This document shows positions 23,866-30,028 of a stretch of DNA of 30,028 bases, piece by piece; the first letter of the stretch is position 1, and every line of letters starts with the position of its first letter. The notes beneath the pieces are model-generated. The model did not search any database and was not told the DNA's origin. It saw only the letters and a program-made list of their open reading frames with translations. The stretch is from JAJRXR01 sp044439985 (GTDB lineage: Bacteria > Planctomycetota > Phycisphaerae > Phycisphaerales > UBA1924), in assembly GCA_044439985.1 (NCBI GenBank), contig JBITAG010000277.1:1-30028 (forward strand), read 5' to 3'. A program made the position numbers and the translations under genes.

Positions 23866-24750
23866 ATGCGCCCACTCCGACCCGCGGTCTTCCTCGATCG
23901 CGACGACACCCTCAACGTCAACGCCGACCTTCCTCCCGAGGCCTGGGCGCGCACCAAGGAAGGGGACCTGCTCGATCCCTGCTTCGTGCAGCTCATCCCC
24001 GGCGCCCTCGAGGCCTGCCGCCGGCTCGCCGACGCCGGGTACGTCCTTGTCGTCATCACCAACCAGGGGGGCGTCGCGCGCGGCGGGGGCTCGACCCGTG
24101 ACATCGACGCCTGCAACACCGCCCTGCGCGCCCGCCTGACCCCCACCGACTCCCCCGAGCCCGAGACGATCCCCGAACCCTTCCGCGCCTCGGTCATCGC
24201 TGCATCCTACTCCGCCCCCCACCACCCGACCGGGGACGTGCCCCCCTTCGACGTGGAGCACCCGTGGCGCAAGCCCGGGCCGGGGATGATCGAGGCCGCC
24301 GCCGAAGAACTCGGACTGGATCTGGCCCGCTCCTGGATGGTGGGCGACAAGCAGCGTGACCTCGACGCCGCCACCGGCGCCGGTGTCTCCCCCGCCCGCA
24401 CCCTCCTGATCGGTCCGAACGCCGAGCTGCCCGACCTGAGCGCCGCCGCCGACCGAATCCTCGCCGAGGCGATCGACCCGGCGCAGACCTCGCGGGTCAC
24501 GCTGCGCGCGCGCACGGGATCGCCCCTCGCCGACTCGCGCGCCCGCGAAACGGTCATCGCCACCGCCCGGGCCATCGCCGAACGGACCGGCGTCCGTCTG
24601 CTCGAAACCTCGACGACCGACGAGAGTGTCACGGTCTCCCTGGCGACCCACCGGCTCGGGGCCCTCGGCTTCCTGACCGAACTCCGACGCCTCACCAACG
24701 CCTGGTCGCGCGCCCGCTCGGGCGCGGACCTCTGGCCCGATGAAGCCTGA
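23866..24750 (+). CDS. HAD-IIIA phosphatase, GmhB-like, without zinc loop and with extra C-terminal domain
   Basis: This 294-residue protein has the HAD core of D-glycero-D-manno-heptose bisphosphatases: D-R-D-D-T (Asp11, Asp13), I-T-N-Q-G-G-V-A-R-G (64-73), R-K-P-G-P-G-M (135-141) and V-G-D-K-Q-R-D (159-165). It would remove a phosphate from a heptose bisphosphate for surface heptose synthesis, in line with the GT9 gene 6 nt downstream. Known GmhB proteins bind zinc through a Cys-x-His and Cys-x-Cys loop; here that region reads S-A-P-H-H-P and V-E-H-P-W-R-K-P, so all three Cys are gone. Residues about 205-294 form an extra mixed alpha/beta part not found in GmhB. Confidence 0.85.
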   Translation: MRPLRPAVFLDRDDTLNVNADLPPEAWARTKEGDLLDPCFVQLIPGALEACRRLADAGYVLVVITNQGGVARGGGSTRDIDACNTALRARLTPTDSPEPETIPEPFRASVIAASYSAPHHPTGDVPPFDVEHPWRKPGPGMIEAAAEELGLDLARSWMVGDKQRDLDAATGAGVSPARTLLIGPNAELPDLSAAADRILAEAIDPAQTSRVTLRARTGSPLADSRARETVIATARAIAERTGVRLLETSTTDESVTVSLATHRLGALGFLTELRRLTNAWSRARSGADLWPDEA

Positions 24751-24756
24751 TCGCCC

Positions 24757-25875
24757 ATGCCCCGCCCCGCCCTCAAGCCCCACCGACTCTTGATCGTCCT
24801 CCCCTCCTGGGTGGGCGATGCGGTGATGGCCACCCCCGCTCTCCGCCGGGTGCGCTCCGCCCTCCCCGGGGCCTTCATCGGGGCGCTGGCACGCCCGGGT
24901 GTCGACCAGCTCCTCGCCGGCTCGGACCTGTTCGATGAGGTGCACGTGGAACGAGCCTCGGGCGTGCTCGGGCCGAAGTTCGTCGCCGCCAAGCTCCGCC
25001 CCCGGCGCTACGACACCGCGTTGCTCCTCACCAACTCCTTCTCCACCGCCCTCATCGCCCGGGTCGCGGGGATCCCGAGGCGCGTCGGCTACAACCGGGA
25101 CGCGCGTCGCCTCCTGCTCACCGACCCGCTCCCCCCCGAACGAACGCCACGCGGACGCTTCGCCATCGTCCCCGCCGTCAACGCCTACTGGTCACTCGCC
25201 TCGTCGATCTGCGCCGATGCGCCCGCCCCCCCACGCCCCGACCAGCCCCTGACGAGCACGCACGCCCCCCTGATCCTCCCCCCCGAGGCGCGGCTCGAGC
25301 TGACACCGACCCCCGCTCAGCAGGCCGACGCCGCTCGCGTCCTCGAGAGCGCCCGGATCGGACCCGACCAGCCCTTCGCGATCCTCAACCCGGGCGGAAA
25401 CAACCCGGCCAAACGCTGGCCACCCGATCGCTTCGCGCTCGTCGCCGACCACCTGCGCCGAACGCACGGCCTGCGCGTGCTCGTGAACACCGCCCCGACC
25501 GAGATCGAGATCGCCCGCGCCATCACCGAGAACGCCCGGACCGATCCGGTCCCCCTCGCGGACCACGCCTCCACGCTCGGCGCCCTTCTCCCCCTCTGCG
25601 CCCGGGCCTCGGTCATGGTCACCAACGACACCGGCCCCCGCCACATCGCCGCCGCGATGGGCGCCCCCCTCGTCTCCCTCTTCGGCCCCACCGACCCGCG
25701 CTGGACCACCATCCCGGTGCGCCCGCTCGCCGATGGACGCCCCTCCGAGGTCGTCGTCGCCGCAGACCCACAACTGCCCATCGATGAGTCCGCCAACGAC
25801 CACCCGCAGCGCTGCAGCGTGGATCGCATCACGACCCAGCGCGTCACCGAAGCGGTGGATTCCTTACTGGCATGA
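24757..25875 (+). CDS. Glycosyltransferase family 9, lipopolysaccharide heptosyltransferase-like
   Basis: This 372-residue GT-B enzyme probably adds heptose to lipid A core or another surface glycan. It begins L-I-V-L-P-S-W-V-G-D-A-V-M-A-T-P-A-L, the family N-terminal strand and loop. It also has N-P-G-G-N-N-P-A-K-R-W-P (about 209-220) and N-D-T-G-P-R-H-I-A-A-A-M-G-A-P, then F-G-P-T-D-P, as in WaaF/heptosyltransferase II. Planctomycetes of this class often carry heptosyltransferase genes. It starts 6 nt after the GmhB-like gene and is co-transcribed with it. A GATCGCCC leader has no Shine-Dalgarno site. It converges on a small gene with 8 nt between stops. Confidence 0.9.
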   Translation: MPRPALKPHRLLIVLPSWVGDAVMATPALRRVRSALPGAFIGALARPGVDQLLAGSDLFDEVHVERASGVLGPKFVAAKLRPRRYDTALLLTNSFSTALIARVAGIPRRVGYNRDARRLLLTDPLPPERTPRGRFAIVPAVNAYWSLASSICADAPAPPRPDQPLTSTHAPLILPPEARLELTPTPAQQADAARVLESARIGPDQPFAILNPGGNNPAKRWPPDRFALVADHLRRTHGLRVLVNTAPTEIEIARAITENARTDPVPLADHASTLGALLPLCARASVMVTNDTGPRHIAAAMGAPLVSLFGPTDPRWTTIPVRPLADGRPSEVVVAADPQLPIDESANDHPQRCSVDRITTQRVTEAVDSLLA

Positions 25876-25883
25876 GCCCGGCC

Positions 25884-26099
25884 TCACGCGAGCCGGTCGC
25901 GGAACCAGCGGACGCCCGGATAACGGCGTCCGAGTTCGCCGAGCAGGGCGACCTCGTCCAGGCCCGCTGCCCGCTCGATCCGCCCGACCCCCGCGGGACG
26001 GTCCACCCATCCCCGGGCCTCCCCCTGGTCGCGCCGGACCCGCCAGCGCTCACCCCCAACGTCGGGCATGGTCCGGTATGGCGTTACAGCACTGGACAT
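25884..26099 (-). CDS. Small protein of unknown function, 71 aa
   Basis: This short frame is supported by a strong GGAGG placed 7 nt before the ATG at 26097-26099 and by coding-like content: a basic N-terminal half (W-R-V-R-R-D) and a helical C-terminal half ending R-Y-P-G-V-R-W-F-R-D-R-L-A. It has no signal peptide, membrane helix or known motif. It is divergent from the tRNA region and convergent with the GT9 gene. A plus-strand frame on the same bases (25872-26219) starts with an ATGA overlap but has Pro-rich, non-coding-like content. Confidence 0.6.
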   Translation of the reverse strand: MSSAVTPYRTMPDVGGERWRVRRDQGEARGWVDRPAGVGRIERAAGLDEVALLGELGRRYPGVRWFRDRLA

Positions 26100-26287
26100 C
26101 GACTCGCCTCCGCGCCGGCCCAGACCGCTGTGCCGATCGCACCGCCCGTATCGGATCCGCCTTCTGGCGCGATCAGGCCGGACGATCCCCCCCGCGAAGT
26201 AACTCCCCGAAGGACCTGACCGATCCCCATCCCCAACCCAGCCCGCACAGGCGGCAGACCCGGAACGACCCGCCCGACCCATCCCCC

Positions 26288-26315
26288 TTGACGGGCCTCA
26301 ACAACACCCTACGAT
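26288..26315 (+). promoter_or_regulatory. Promoter of the tRNA-Ala gene
   Basis: TTGACG (26288-26293), a 16-nt spacer and TACGAT (26310-26315) are the best sigma-70-like promoter in the window. Transcription would start near 26322, about 74 nt before the tRNA. The 296 nt between 26100 and 26395 hold nothing else I recognise. Confidence 0.55.
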
Positions 26316-26395
26316 TGCCCCTGCCCGCCTCGCCGGGCCCATCCTCGCCCCCCGGCTCCACCCCGAGCCCGGAGCGTCCGATGGATTCACAACCT

Positions 26396-26469
26396 GGGGA
26401 CGTAGCTCAGCCTGGTAGAGCGCTTCCATGGCATGGAAGAGGTCAGGGGTTCGATCCCCCTCGTCTCCA
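26396..26469 (+). tRNA. tRNA-Ala, anticodon GGC
   Basis: The 74-nt cloverleaf has a 7-bp acceptor stem (GGGGACG with CGTCTCC), D stem GCTC/GAGC, anticodon stem CTTCC/GGAAG with loop ATGGCAT (anticodon GGC, reading GCC and GCT), T stem AGGGG/CCCCT with TTCGATC, and discriminator A. The third pair is G-T, the G3:U70 identity element of alanine tRNA. The 3' CCA is not encoded; AC-T follows. Confidence 0.96.
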
Positions 26470-26476
26470 CTGACAG

Positions 26477-26510
26477 GGCCCCGGACACCGTCCGGGGCCT
26501 TGCGCTTTTT
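26477..26510 (+). terminator. Rho-independent terminator after tRNA-Ala
   Basis: A perfect 10-bp stem, GGCCCCGGAC/GTCCGGGGCC, with a 3-nt loop is followed by TTGCGC and TTTTT. It begins 7 nt past the tRNA. Confidence 0.85.
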
Positions 26511-26664
26511 CCGCTCGACGCCCCCCGAACGGCAACGCGACCCAACGACGTCGGCGCCCGCGCCTTCCGCTCCCGAGGCGAACTGGATATGTTCGCCCAG
26601 CACCCGAGAGGTGGGCCGCGTTCGTGCGCACGCCCGCCCGTCCTCGATCTGGGGGGGAGTCGTG

Positions 26665-28011
26665 ATGAACATCGTGCGCCTGGGCCTGAGCACGGCCATC
26701 TCGTCCGCGTTGCTTCTCTCGTCAAGCGCGAACGCCGCCCCGCCACGCCCGGGTGACTACCTGGTCGCCTCGCGGACGCACGGGTGGATCATCAGCGTCG
26801 ATCCGCGGACGGGCATCGCCGGGACCGTGCTGACCGGCCCCGACGCGTTCGACCCCGCCGACCCTCCGGCGCTGATCGGCGCCGGCCCGGATCTCGGGCC
26901 GTCGTTCCGCCTCTCGATCGACTCCGCGACCGGGGGCGCCATCCTGGCCAGAACCTGTCTGAACCCCGCCAAGACCTGGGGCCTGTTCGACGTCGACGCG
27001 TTCAACGGCGACCGGACACGCCTGCCCGGCAGCGAGAGCACGCTCTGGGACGAGTGCGGCGACATCATCTTCAACGACACGGACACCATTTATGCAACCG
27101 CCTCCGGGGACTACGAAACCTCTCCCGACGATCGTGGTCGCGTGATCCACTTCGACCTGAACACCCACGCCTCAACCCTCATTTCCGGCGATGCGCGAGG
27201 CGACGGGCTCGGCATGATCTCACCACGCGCACTCGCCCGCCTCGACGCCTCCACACTGCTGGTCCTCGAGGTCAACATCCCCACCGGCGTCGGCGCCGGC
27301 CTCTTCAAGATCGACCTCGTCTCCGGCGACCGCACCCTCCTCAGCTGGATCACCCGCGGCGCCCGAGAGCGACGCATGATCGTCAACGGCGCCGACACGT
27401 GTCCGGTCACCATCGGCGACGACGAGGGCGGCGCCGGCCCGCAGGTCAACCGCCAGACCCGCGCCGTCTGCGTGACCCCCGACGGGCGCATCCTCGTCGG
27501 CGCCGCCAGCGAGTTCGGCTCCTTCTTCGCCGGCGCCATCCTCGAGATCGACCCCGAGACGGGCGACCGCACCCTCCTCCTGGGTGACGCCATCGATCAG
27601 AACACCGGGCAACACCTCATCGTCCCCCCCAGCAACGACCCCGATTTCGGACGTCTCCAGGCGCCCATGGGCCTGCTCAACACGCCCGGCGGCCGCGTCG
27701 CCTTCACCGAGCTTTTTGGCGCCGGCAGACTCCTCGAACTCGACCCGGCGACCGGCGCCCTGGCCGTCGTCGCGGACATTCCCGCCCAGATCGCCGCGAC
27801 CAACAGCCAACTCAGCGGGCTGGCGATCTACTGGCCCGACTACAACCCCGGCGATCTCGCGCCACCCTTCGGCGTGTTCAACTTCGACGACGTGCTCGCG
27901 TTCCTCGTCGCCTTCGGCGCGATGGACCCCATCGCCGACAGCGCCCCGCCGCTGGGAACCTTCAACTTCGACGATGTGCTGGCGTTCCTGACCGCGTTCA
28001 CCGAGGGCTGA
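26665..28011 (+). CDS. Secreted protein with tandem dockerin-like C-terminal repeats
   Basis: This 448-residue protein has a Sec signal peptide cut near A-N-A/A-P at residue 24. The middle has repeated D-x-x-[TS]-G-D-R-T-L-L motifs (for example D-L-V-S-G-D-R-T-L-L and D-P-E-T-G-D-R-T-L-L), as in a beta-propeller. The last 50 or so residues hold two copies of G-[VT]-F-N-F-D-D-V-L-A-F-L-x-A-F, the dockerin-like unit of Phycisphaerae; a Gly-Cys end typical of the GC-type is absent (the protein ends T-E-G). The repeats may sort the protein to the surface. A GGGGGGGAG precedes the ATG; GTG one codon earlier is also possible. A weak TATGTT at 26588-26593 may be its -10. Confidence 0.83.
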   Translation: MNIVRLGLSTAISSALLLSSSANAAPPRPGDYLVASRTHGWIISVDPRTGIAGTVLTGPDAFDPADPPALIGAGPDLGPSFRLSIDSATGGAILARTCLNPAKTWGLFDVDAFNGDRTRLPGSESTLWDECGDIIFNDTDTIYATASGDYETSPDDRGRVIHFDLNTHASTLISGDARGDGLGMISPRALARLDASTLLVLEVNIPTGVGAGLFKIDLVSGDRTLLSWITRGARERRMIVNGADTCPVTIGDDEGGAGPQVNRQTRAVCVTPDGRILVGAASEFGSFFAGAILEIDPETGDRTLLLGDAIDQNTGQHLIVPPSNDPDFGRLQAPMGLLNTPGGRVAFTELFGAGRLLELDPATGALAVVADIPAQIAATNSQLSGLAIYWPDYNPGDLAPPFGVFNFDDVLAFLVAFGAMDPIADSAPPLGTFNFDDVLAFLTAFTEG

Positions 28012-28429
28012 GACCCGTCAGGCGCCGGTCCTCCGCCCGGATCCGGACGTCGTTGGCGCTCATGTCCCGCCGGCGCATCAGGCCGTCGTCGTCGAACTCC
28101 CAGTGCTCGTTGCCGTGCGTCCGGTACCACTGTCCGTGCTCGTCGCGCCACTCGTACTCGAACCGGACGCTGATGCGGTTGTCGGTGTACGACCAGAGTT
28201 CCTTCATCAGCCGGTAGTCGAGTTCCTTCGACCACTTGCGCTCGAGGAACGCCCGGATCGCCTCGCGCCCCGTGAAGAACTCGTCCCGGTTGCGCCACTC
28301 GCTCTCGGGCGAGTACGCCAGGCTGACCCGCTCGGGATCGCGTGAGTTCCACGCGTCCTCCGCGGCCTGCACCTTCGCCAGCGCCTTCTCCCGCGTGAAC
28401 GGGGGGCGGATGTCGGTGGGCTTTGCCAA
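27998..28429 (-). CDS. NTF2-like/SnoaL protein, DUF1348
   Basis: This 143-residue protein fits the DUF1348 branch of the NTF2-like superfamily: P-P-F-T-R-E-K-A near the start, A-W-N-S-R-D-P-E-R-V (about 26-35), R-N-R-D-E-F-F-T-G-R-E-A-I, and a last strand with W-E-F-D-D-D-G-L-M-R-R-R. These proteins have a cone-shaped cavity; the ligand is unknown here. The start is TTG (28427-28429), chosen because AGGAG lies 7 nt upstream and the conserved part begins right after. It follows the hydrolase gene by 11 nt and is co-transcribed. Its 3' end overlaps the convergent dockerin-like gene by 14 nt. Confidence 0.82.
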   Translation of the reverse strand: MAKPTDIRPPFTREKALAKVQAAEDAWNSRDPERVSLAYSPESEWRNRDEFFTGREAIRAFLERKWSKELDYRLMKELWSYTDNRISVRFEYEWRDEHGQWYRTHGNEHWEFDDDGLMRRRDMSANDVRIRAEDRRLTGLSPR

Positions 28430-28440
28430 GGGTGGCTCCT

Positions 28441-29430
28441 TTATCGCGTGCGTTCCACGCGCCGGTCCATGAACGAACGGATGAGCGTCGCCGTCTCCTC
28501 TGCGTACTCCTCGAGGACAAAGTGGCCCGTGGGGAGCATGTGCAGCTCCGCCTCGGGCAGATCGCGCAGGTAGGGGGTCGCGCCCTCGCTCGGGAAAATG
28601 GCGTCGTTCTCTCCCCAGACGATCAGCGTGGGGGGCTGGTGCTCGCGGAAGTAGGACTGCCACTCGGGGTAGAGCGCCACGTTGGTGCGGTAGTCGTAGA
28701 ACATCGCGAGCTGAATCTCGCTGTTGCCGGGGCGGTCGAGCAGCGCCTGGTCCACGATCCAGGACTCGGGCGCCACGGAGGCGGGGTCCCCCACCCCGTT
28801 CGTGTACTGCCAGCGCGTCGCGTCCGGGGTGAGCAGACCGCGCATCGCGCTCGCGTTGACCGGGTTCGGGTCGGCCCAGAACGCCCGGATCGGCTCCCAG
28901 AACGCGCCCAGCCCCTCCTCGTACGCGTTGCCGTTCTGCACGATCAGGGCGTCTACCCGCTCGGGCGCGCCCGAGGCGACACGGAACCCGACCGGGGCGC
29001 CGTAGTCGAAGACGTAGAGCGAGTACGTCTCGATCCCGAGCCGATCGATGAAGGCCACGACGATCTCGCTGAGCCGGTCGAAGGTGTAGTCGAACTCCCC
29101 CACGTCGGGCGCGGCGCTCATGCCGAAGCCCGGGTAGTCGGGGGCGATGACGCGGTAGGTGTCGCTGAGGCGATCGATCAGCTCGCGGTACTGGTGACCG
29201 CTGCTCGGGAAGCCGTGGAGCAGGAGCAGGACGGGGGCGTCCTCCGGTCCGGCCTCGCGGTAGAAGATATCCATGCCCTGGATCTCGACGGTCCGGTAGC
29301 TCACCCGGGCCGGGTGGACCGACCCGGCGCAGGGCGACCCGCCCGCCACCGGCTCCTCCCCCCCGAGGGAGAGACTCCCGATCCCGATCGCCATGCCGGC
29401 GATCACGGTCGAAACACTGCGCTTCATCAT
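28441..29430 (-). CDS. Secreted alpha/beta hydrolase, epoxide hydrolase/haloalkane dehalogenase-like
   Basis: This 329-residue protein has a signal peptide (K-R-S-V-S-T-V-I-A-G-M-A-I-G, cut near residue 25-35). The fold shows H-G-F-P-S-S (72-77, oxyanion loop), a nucleophile elbow V-F-D-Y-G-A-P with Asp142, an acid at Asp276 (G-E-N-D-A-I-F) and the base His303 (P-T-G-H-F-V-L-E). An Asp nucleophile, instead of Ser, points to epoxide hydrolases or haloalkane dehalogenases. The substrate is unknown. GAGGAG lies 4 nt before the ATG at 29430; a second ATG is adjacent. The gene shares an operon with the NTF2-like protein and lies after the thioredoxin terminator, so it has its own promoter, not seen. 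Confidence 0.87.
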   Translation of the reverse strand: MMKRSVSTVIAGMAIGIGSLSLGGEEPVAGGSPCAGSVHPARVSYRTVEIQGMDIFYREAGPEDAPVLLLLHGFPSSGHQYRELIDRLSDTYRVIAPDYPGFGMSAAPDVGEFDYTFDRLSEIVVAFIDRLGIETYSLYVFDYGAPVGFRVASGAPERVDALIVQNGNAYEEGLGAFWEPIRAFWADPNPVNASAMRGLLTPDATRWQYTNGVGDPASVAPESWIVDQALLDRPGNSEIQLAMFYDYRTNVALYPEWQSYFREHQPPTLIVWGENDAIFPSEGATPYLRDLPEAELHMLPTGHFVLEEYAEETATLIRSFMDRRVERTR

Positions 29431-29469
29431 CAAACTCCTCGCATCGTGTGTCGGGTTCCTGAATCCGGA

Positions 29470-29506
29470 AGAGAAAGGCGCCCACGCCCTCTCGGGCGCG
29501 GGCGCC
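29470..29506 (-). terminator. Rho-independent terminator after thioredoxin
   Basis: A 13-bp stem (29477-29489 and 29494-29506) of G and C with one G-U pair has a 4-nt loop and is followed on the minus strand by TTTCTCTT. It begins 8 nt past the thioredoxin stop. Confidence 0.7.
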
Positions 29507-29514
29507 GAGCGCCC

Positions 29515-29859
29515 TTACGCCGCCGACGCGTCCAGCGCCGCGTCGATCGCCCTGGCGAGCGCCGACACCGACTGCACGCCGACCATCCGAGAGGCCTCGG
29601 CCCCGCGGTCGAACACGATCAGCGTGGGGATGCTCGACACGCCGAGGCGGCGCGCCACCTCGGGCGACTCGTCGATGTTGACCTTCGCGACCGTGGCGCG
29701 CCCCGCGTACTGCTGGGCGATGGCGTCAAGCGCCGGGGCGACCGCCCGGCACGGGGCGCACCAGGGCGCCCACAGATCGAGCAGCACCGGCCCGTCGCTC
29801 TCACGCAGCAACGCCTCCAGCCCGCTCTCGTTCACTTGCATCGGGGTGGCTTCCGACAT
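29515..29859 (-). CDS. trxA: Thioredoxin
   Basis: This 114-residue thioredoxin has the active site W-C-A-P-C (33-37) and the cis-proline loop S-S-I-P-T-L-I-V-F (Pro77). The x-x pair between the Cys is Ala-Pro, not the usual Gly-Pro, which is common in bacterial thioredoxins outside the classic TrxA and may shift redox potential. There is no signal peptide, so it is cytoplasmic. AAGGAG lies 8 nt before the ATG at 29857-29859. It is terminated by the hairpin at 29470-29506. Its upstream region runs into the low-complexity end of the window, so its promoter is not visible. Confidence 0.93.
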   Translation of the reverse strand: MSEATPMQVNESGLEALLRESDGPVLLDLWAPWCAPCRAVAPALDAIAQQYAGRATVAKVNIDESPEVARRLGVSSIPTLIVFDRGAEASRMVGVQSVSALARAIDAALDASAA

Positions 29860-29904
29860 GGCAAACTCCTTTCAAACCGGGCACGCGCGTTCGCGGCCCA
29901 AACC

Positions 29905-30028
29905 GCCCGGGGGGCCCCCCCGCCCCCCCCGCCCCGGGGGGGGGGTGGTTGTGGGGGACGGGGGGGATACCGGTGACCCCCGCACCGGGGCCCCCCCCCC
30001 CCCCCCCGGGGCAAAGATACCGGGGGGG
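29905..30028. other. G/C homopolymer end, probable assembly artefact
   Basis: The last 120 or so bases are runs of C and G up to 17 long with a few other bases, and GATACCGG occurs twice (29966 and 30016). No gene or RNA is plausible here. The window also begins in a C9 run. Both ends look like places where an assembly stopped. Confidence 0.7.

Noticed and set aside
25872..26219. A plus-strand frame starting with an ATGA overlap with the GT9 gene
   Set aside because: Pro/Ala/Arg-rich content without conserved features; the opposite strand has a better gene with GGAGG.

Overview
The window is a GC-rich bacterial segment with dense, short-spaced genes and a strong preference for C or G in third codon positions. 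Several traits point to a planctomycete, probably class Phycisphaerae. These are a Ser/Thr kinase fused to a membrane segment and a repeat-rich C-terminal half, a zinc-ribbon membrane protein, a CRTAC1-type FG-GAP/UnbV protein, a secreted protein ending in tandem dockerin-like FNFDDVLAFL repeats, a PHPGPLP-encoding palindromic repeat, and a DhnA-type aldolase. The assignment is by recognition, not by a search. Both window edges run into G/C homopolymers, so this looks like a whole contig broken at hard-to-assemble sequence.

Layout. Positions 1-5450 (minus strand) hold a virion head module: an SPP1-gp6-like portal, a scaffold-like coiled-coil protein, an SU10/DUF5309-like major capsid protein, three connector/tail-like proteins and a small holin-like membrane protein, then the start of a lipoprotein gene. 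The capsid gene carries an in-frame TAA where a Tyr codon is expected, and the scaffold-like gene looks frameshifted at a G5 run near its 3' end. No terminase precedes the portal. From 5765 on the genes look chromosomal: a small conserved protein, the FG-GAP/UnbV protein, a phosphoglucomutase/phosphomannomutase-family enzyme (with an in-frame palindromic repeat), a PTPS-III-like pterin enzyme overlapping polyphosphate kinase, a YpdA-like reductase, and an operon of a secreted protein, an ECF sigma factor and a single-pass membrane protein. Next come a GT10 glycosyltransferase with an FkbM methyltransferase, class I fructose-bisphosphate aldolase, the receptor-like kinase, the zinc-ribbon membrane protein, and a LuxR-type regulator followed by a GmhB-like phosphatase and a GT9 heptosyltransferase-like enzyme. 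The right end has a small protein, tRNA-Ala(GGC) with promoter and terminator, the dockerin-like secreted protein, an NTF2-like protein with a secreted epoxide-hydrolase-like enzyme, and a thioredoxin.

How the genes work together. GmhB-like phosphatase + GT9, and GT10 + FkbM, form two small sets for building or decorating surface glycans. The secreted protein/sigma/membrane protein trio looks like a regulatory operon. The phage genes form one tightly spaced transcription unit with strong Shine-Dalgarno sites. By contrast, at least seven chromosomal transcription units have a -10-like TAnnnT only 5-7 nt before the start codon, which suggests leaderless mRNAs.

The most interesting points are the broken or recoded capsid and scaffold genes in a terminase-less head module, the recurring leaderless-promoter architecture, the PTPS-III motif in the pterin enzyme, the lost zinc loop and extra C-terminal domain of the GmhB-like phosphatase, and the repeat inserted in frame into the phosphomutase gene.
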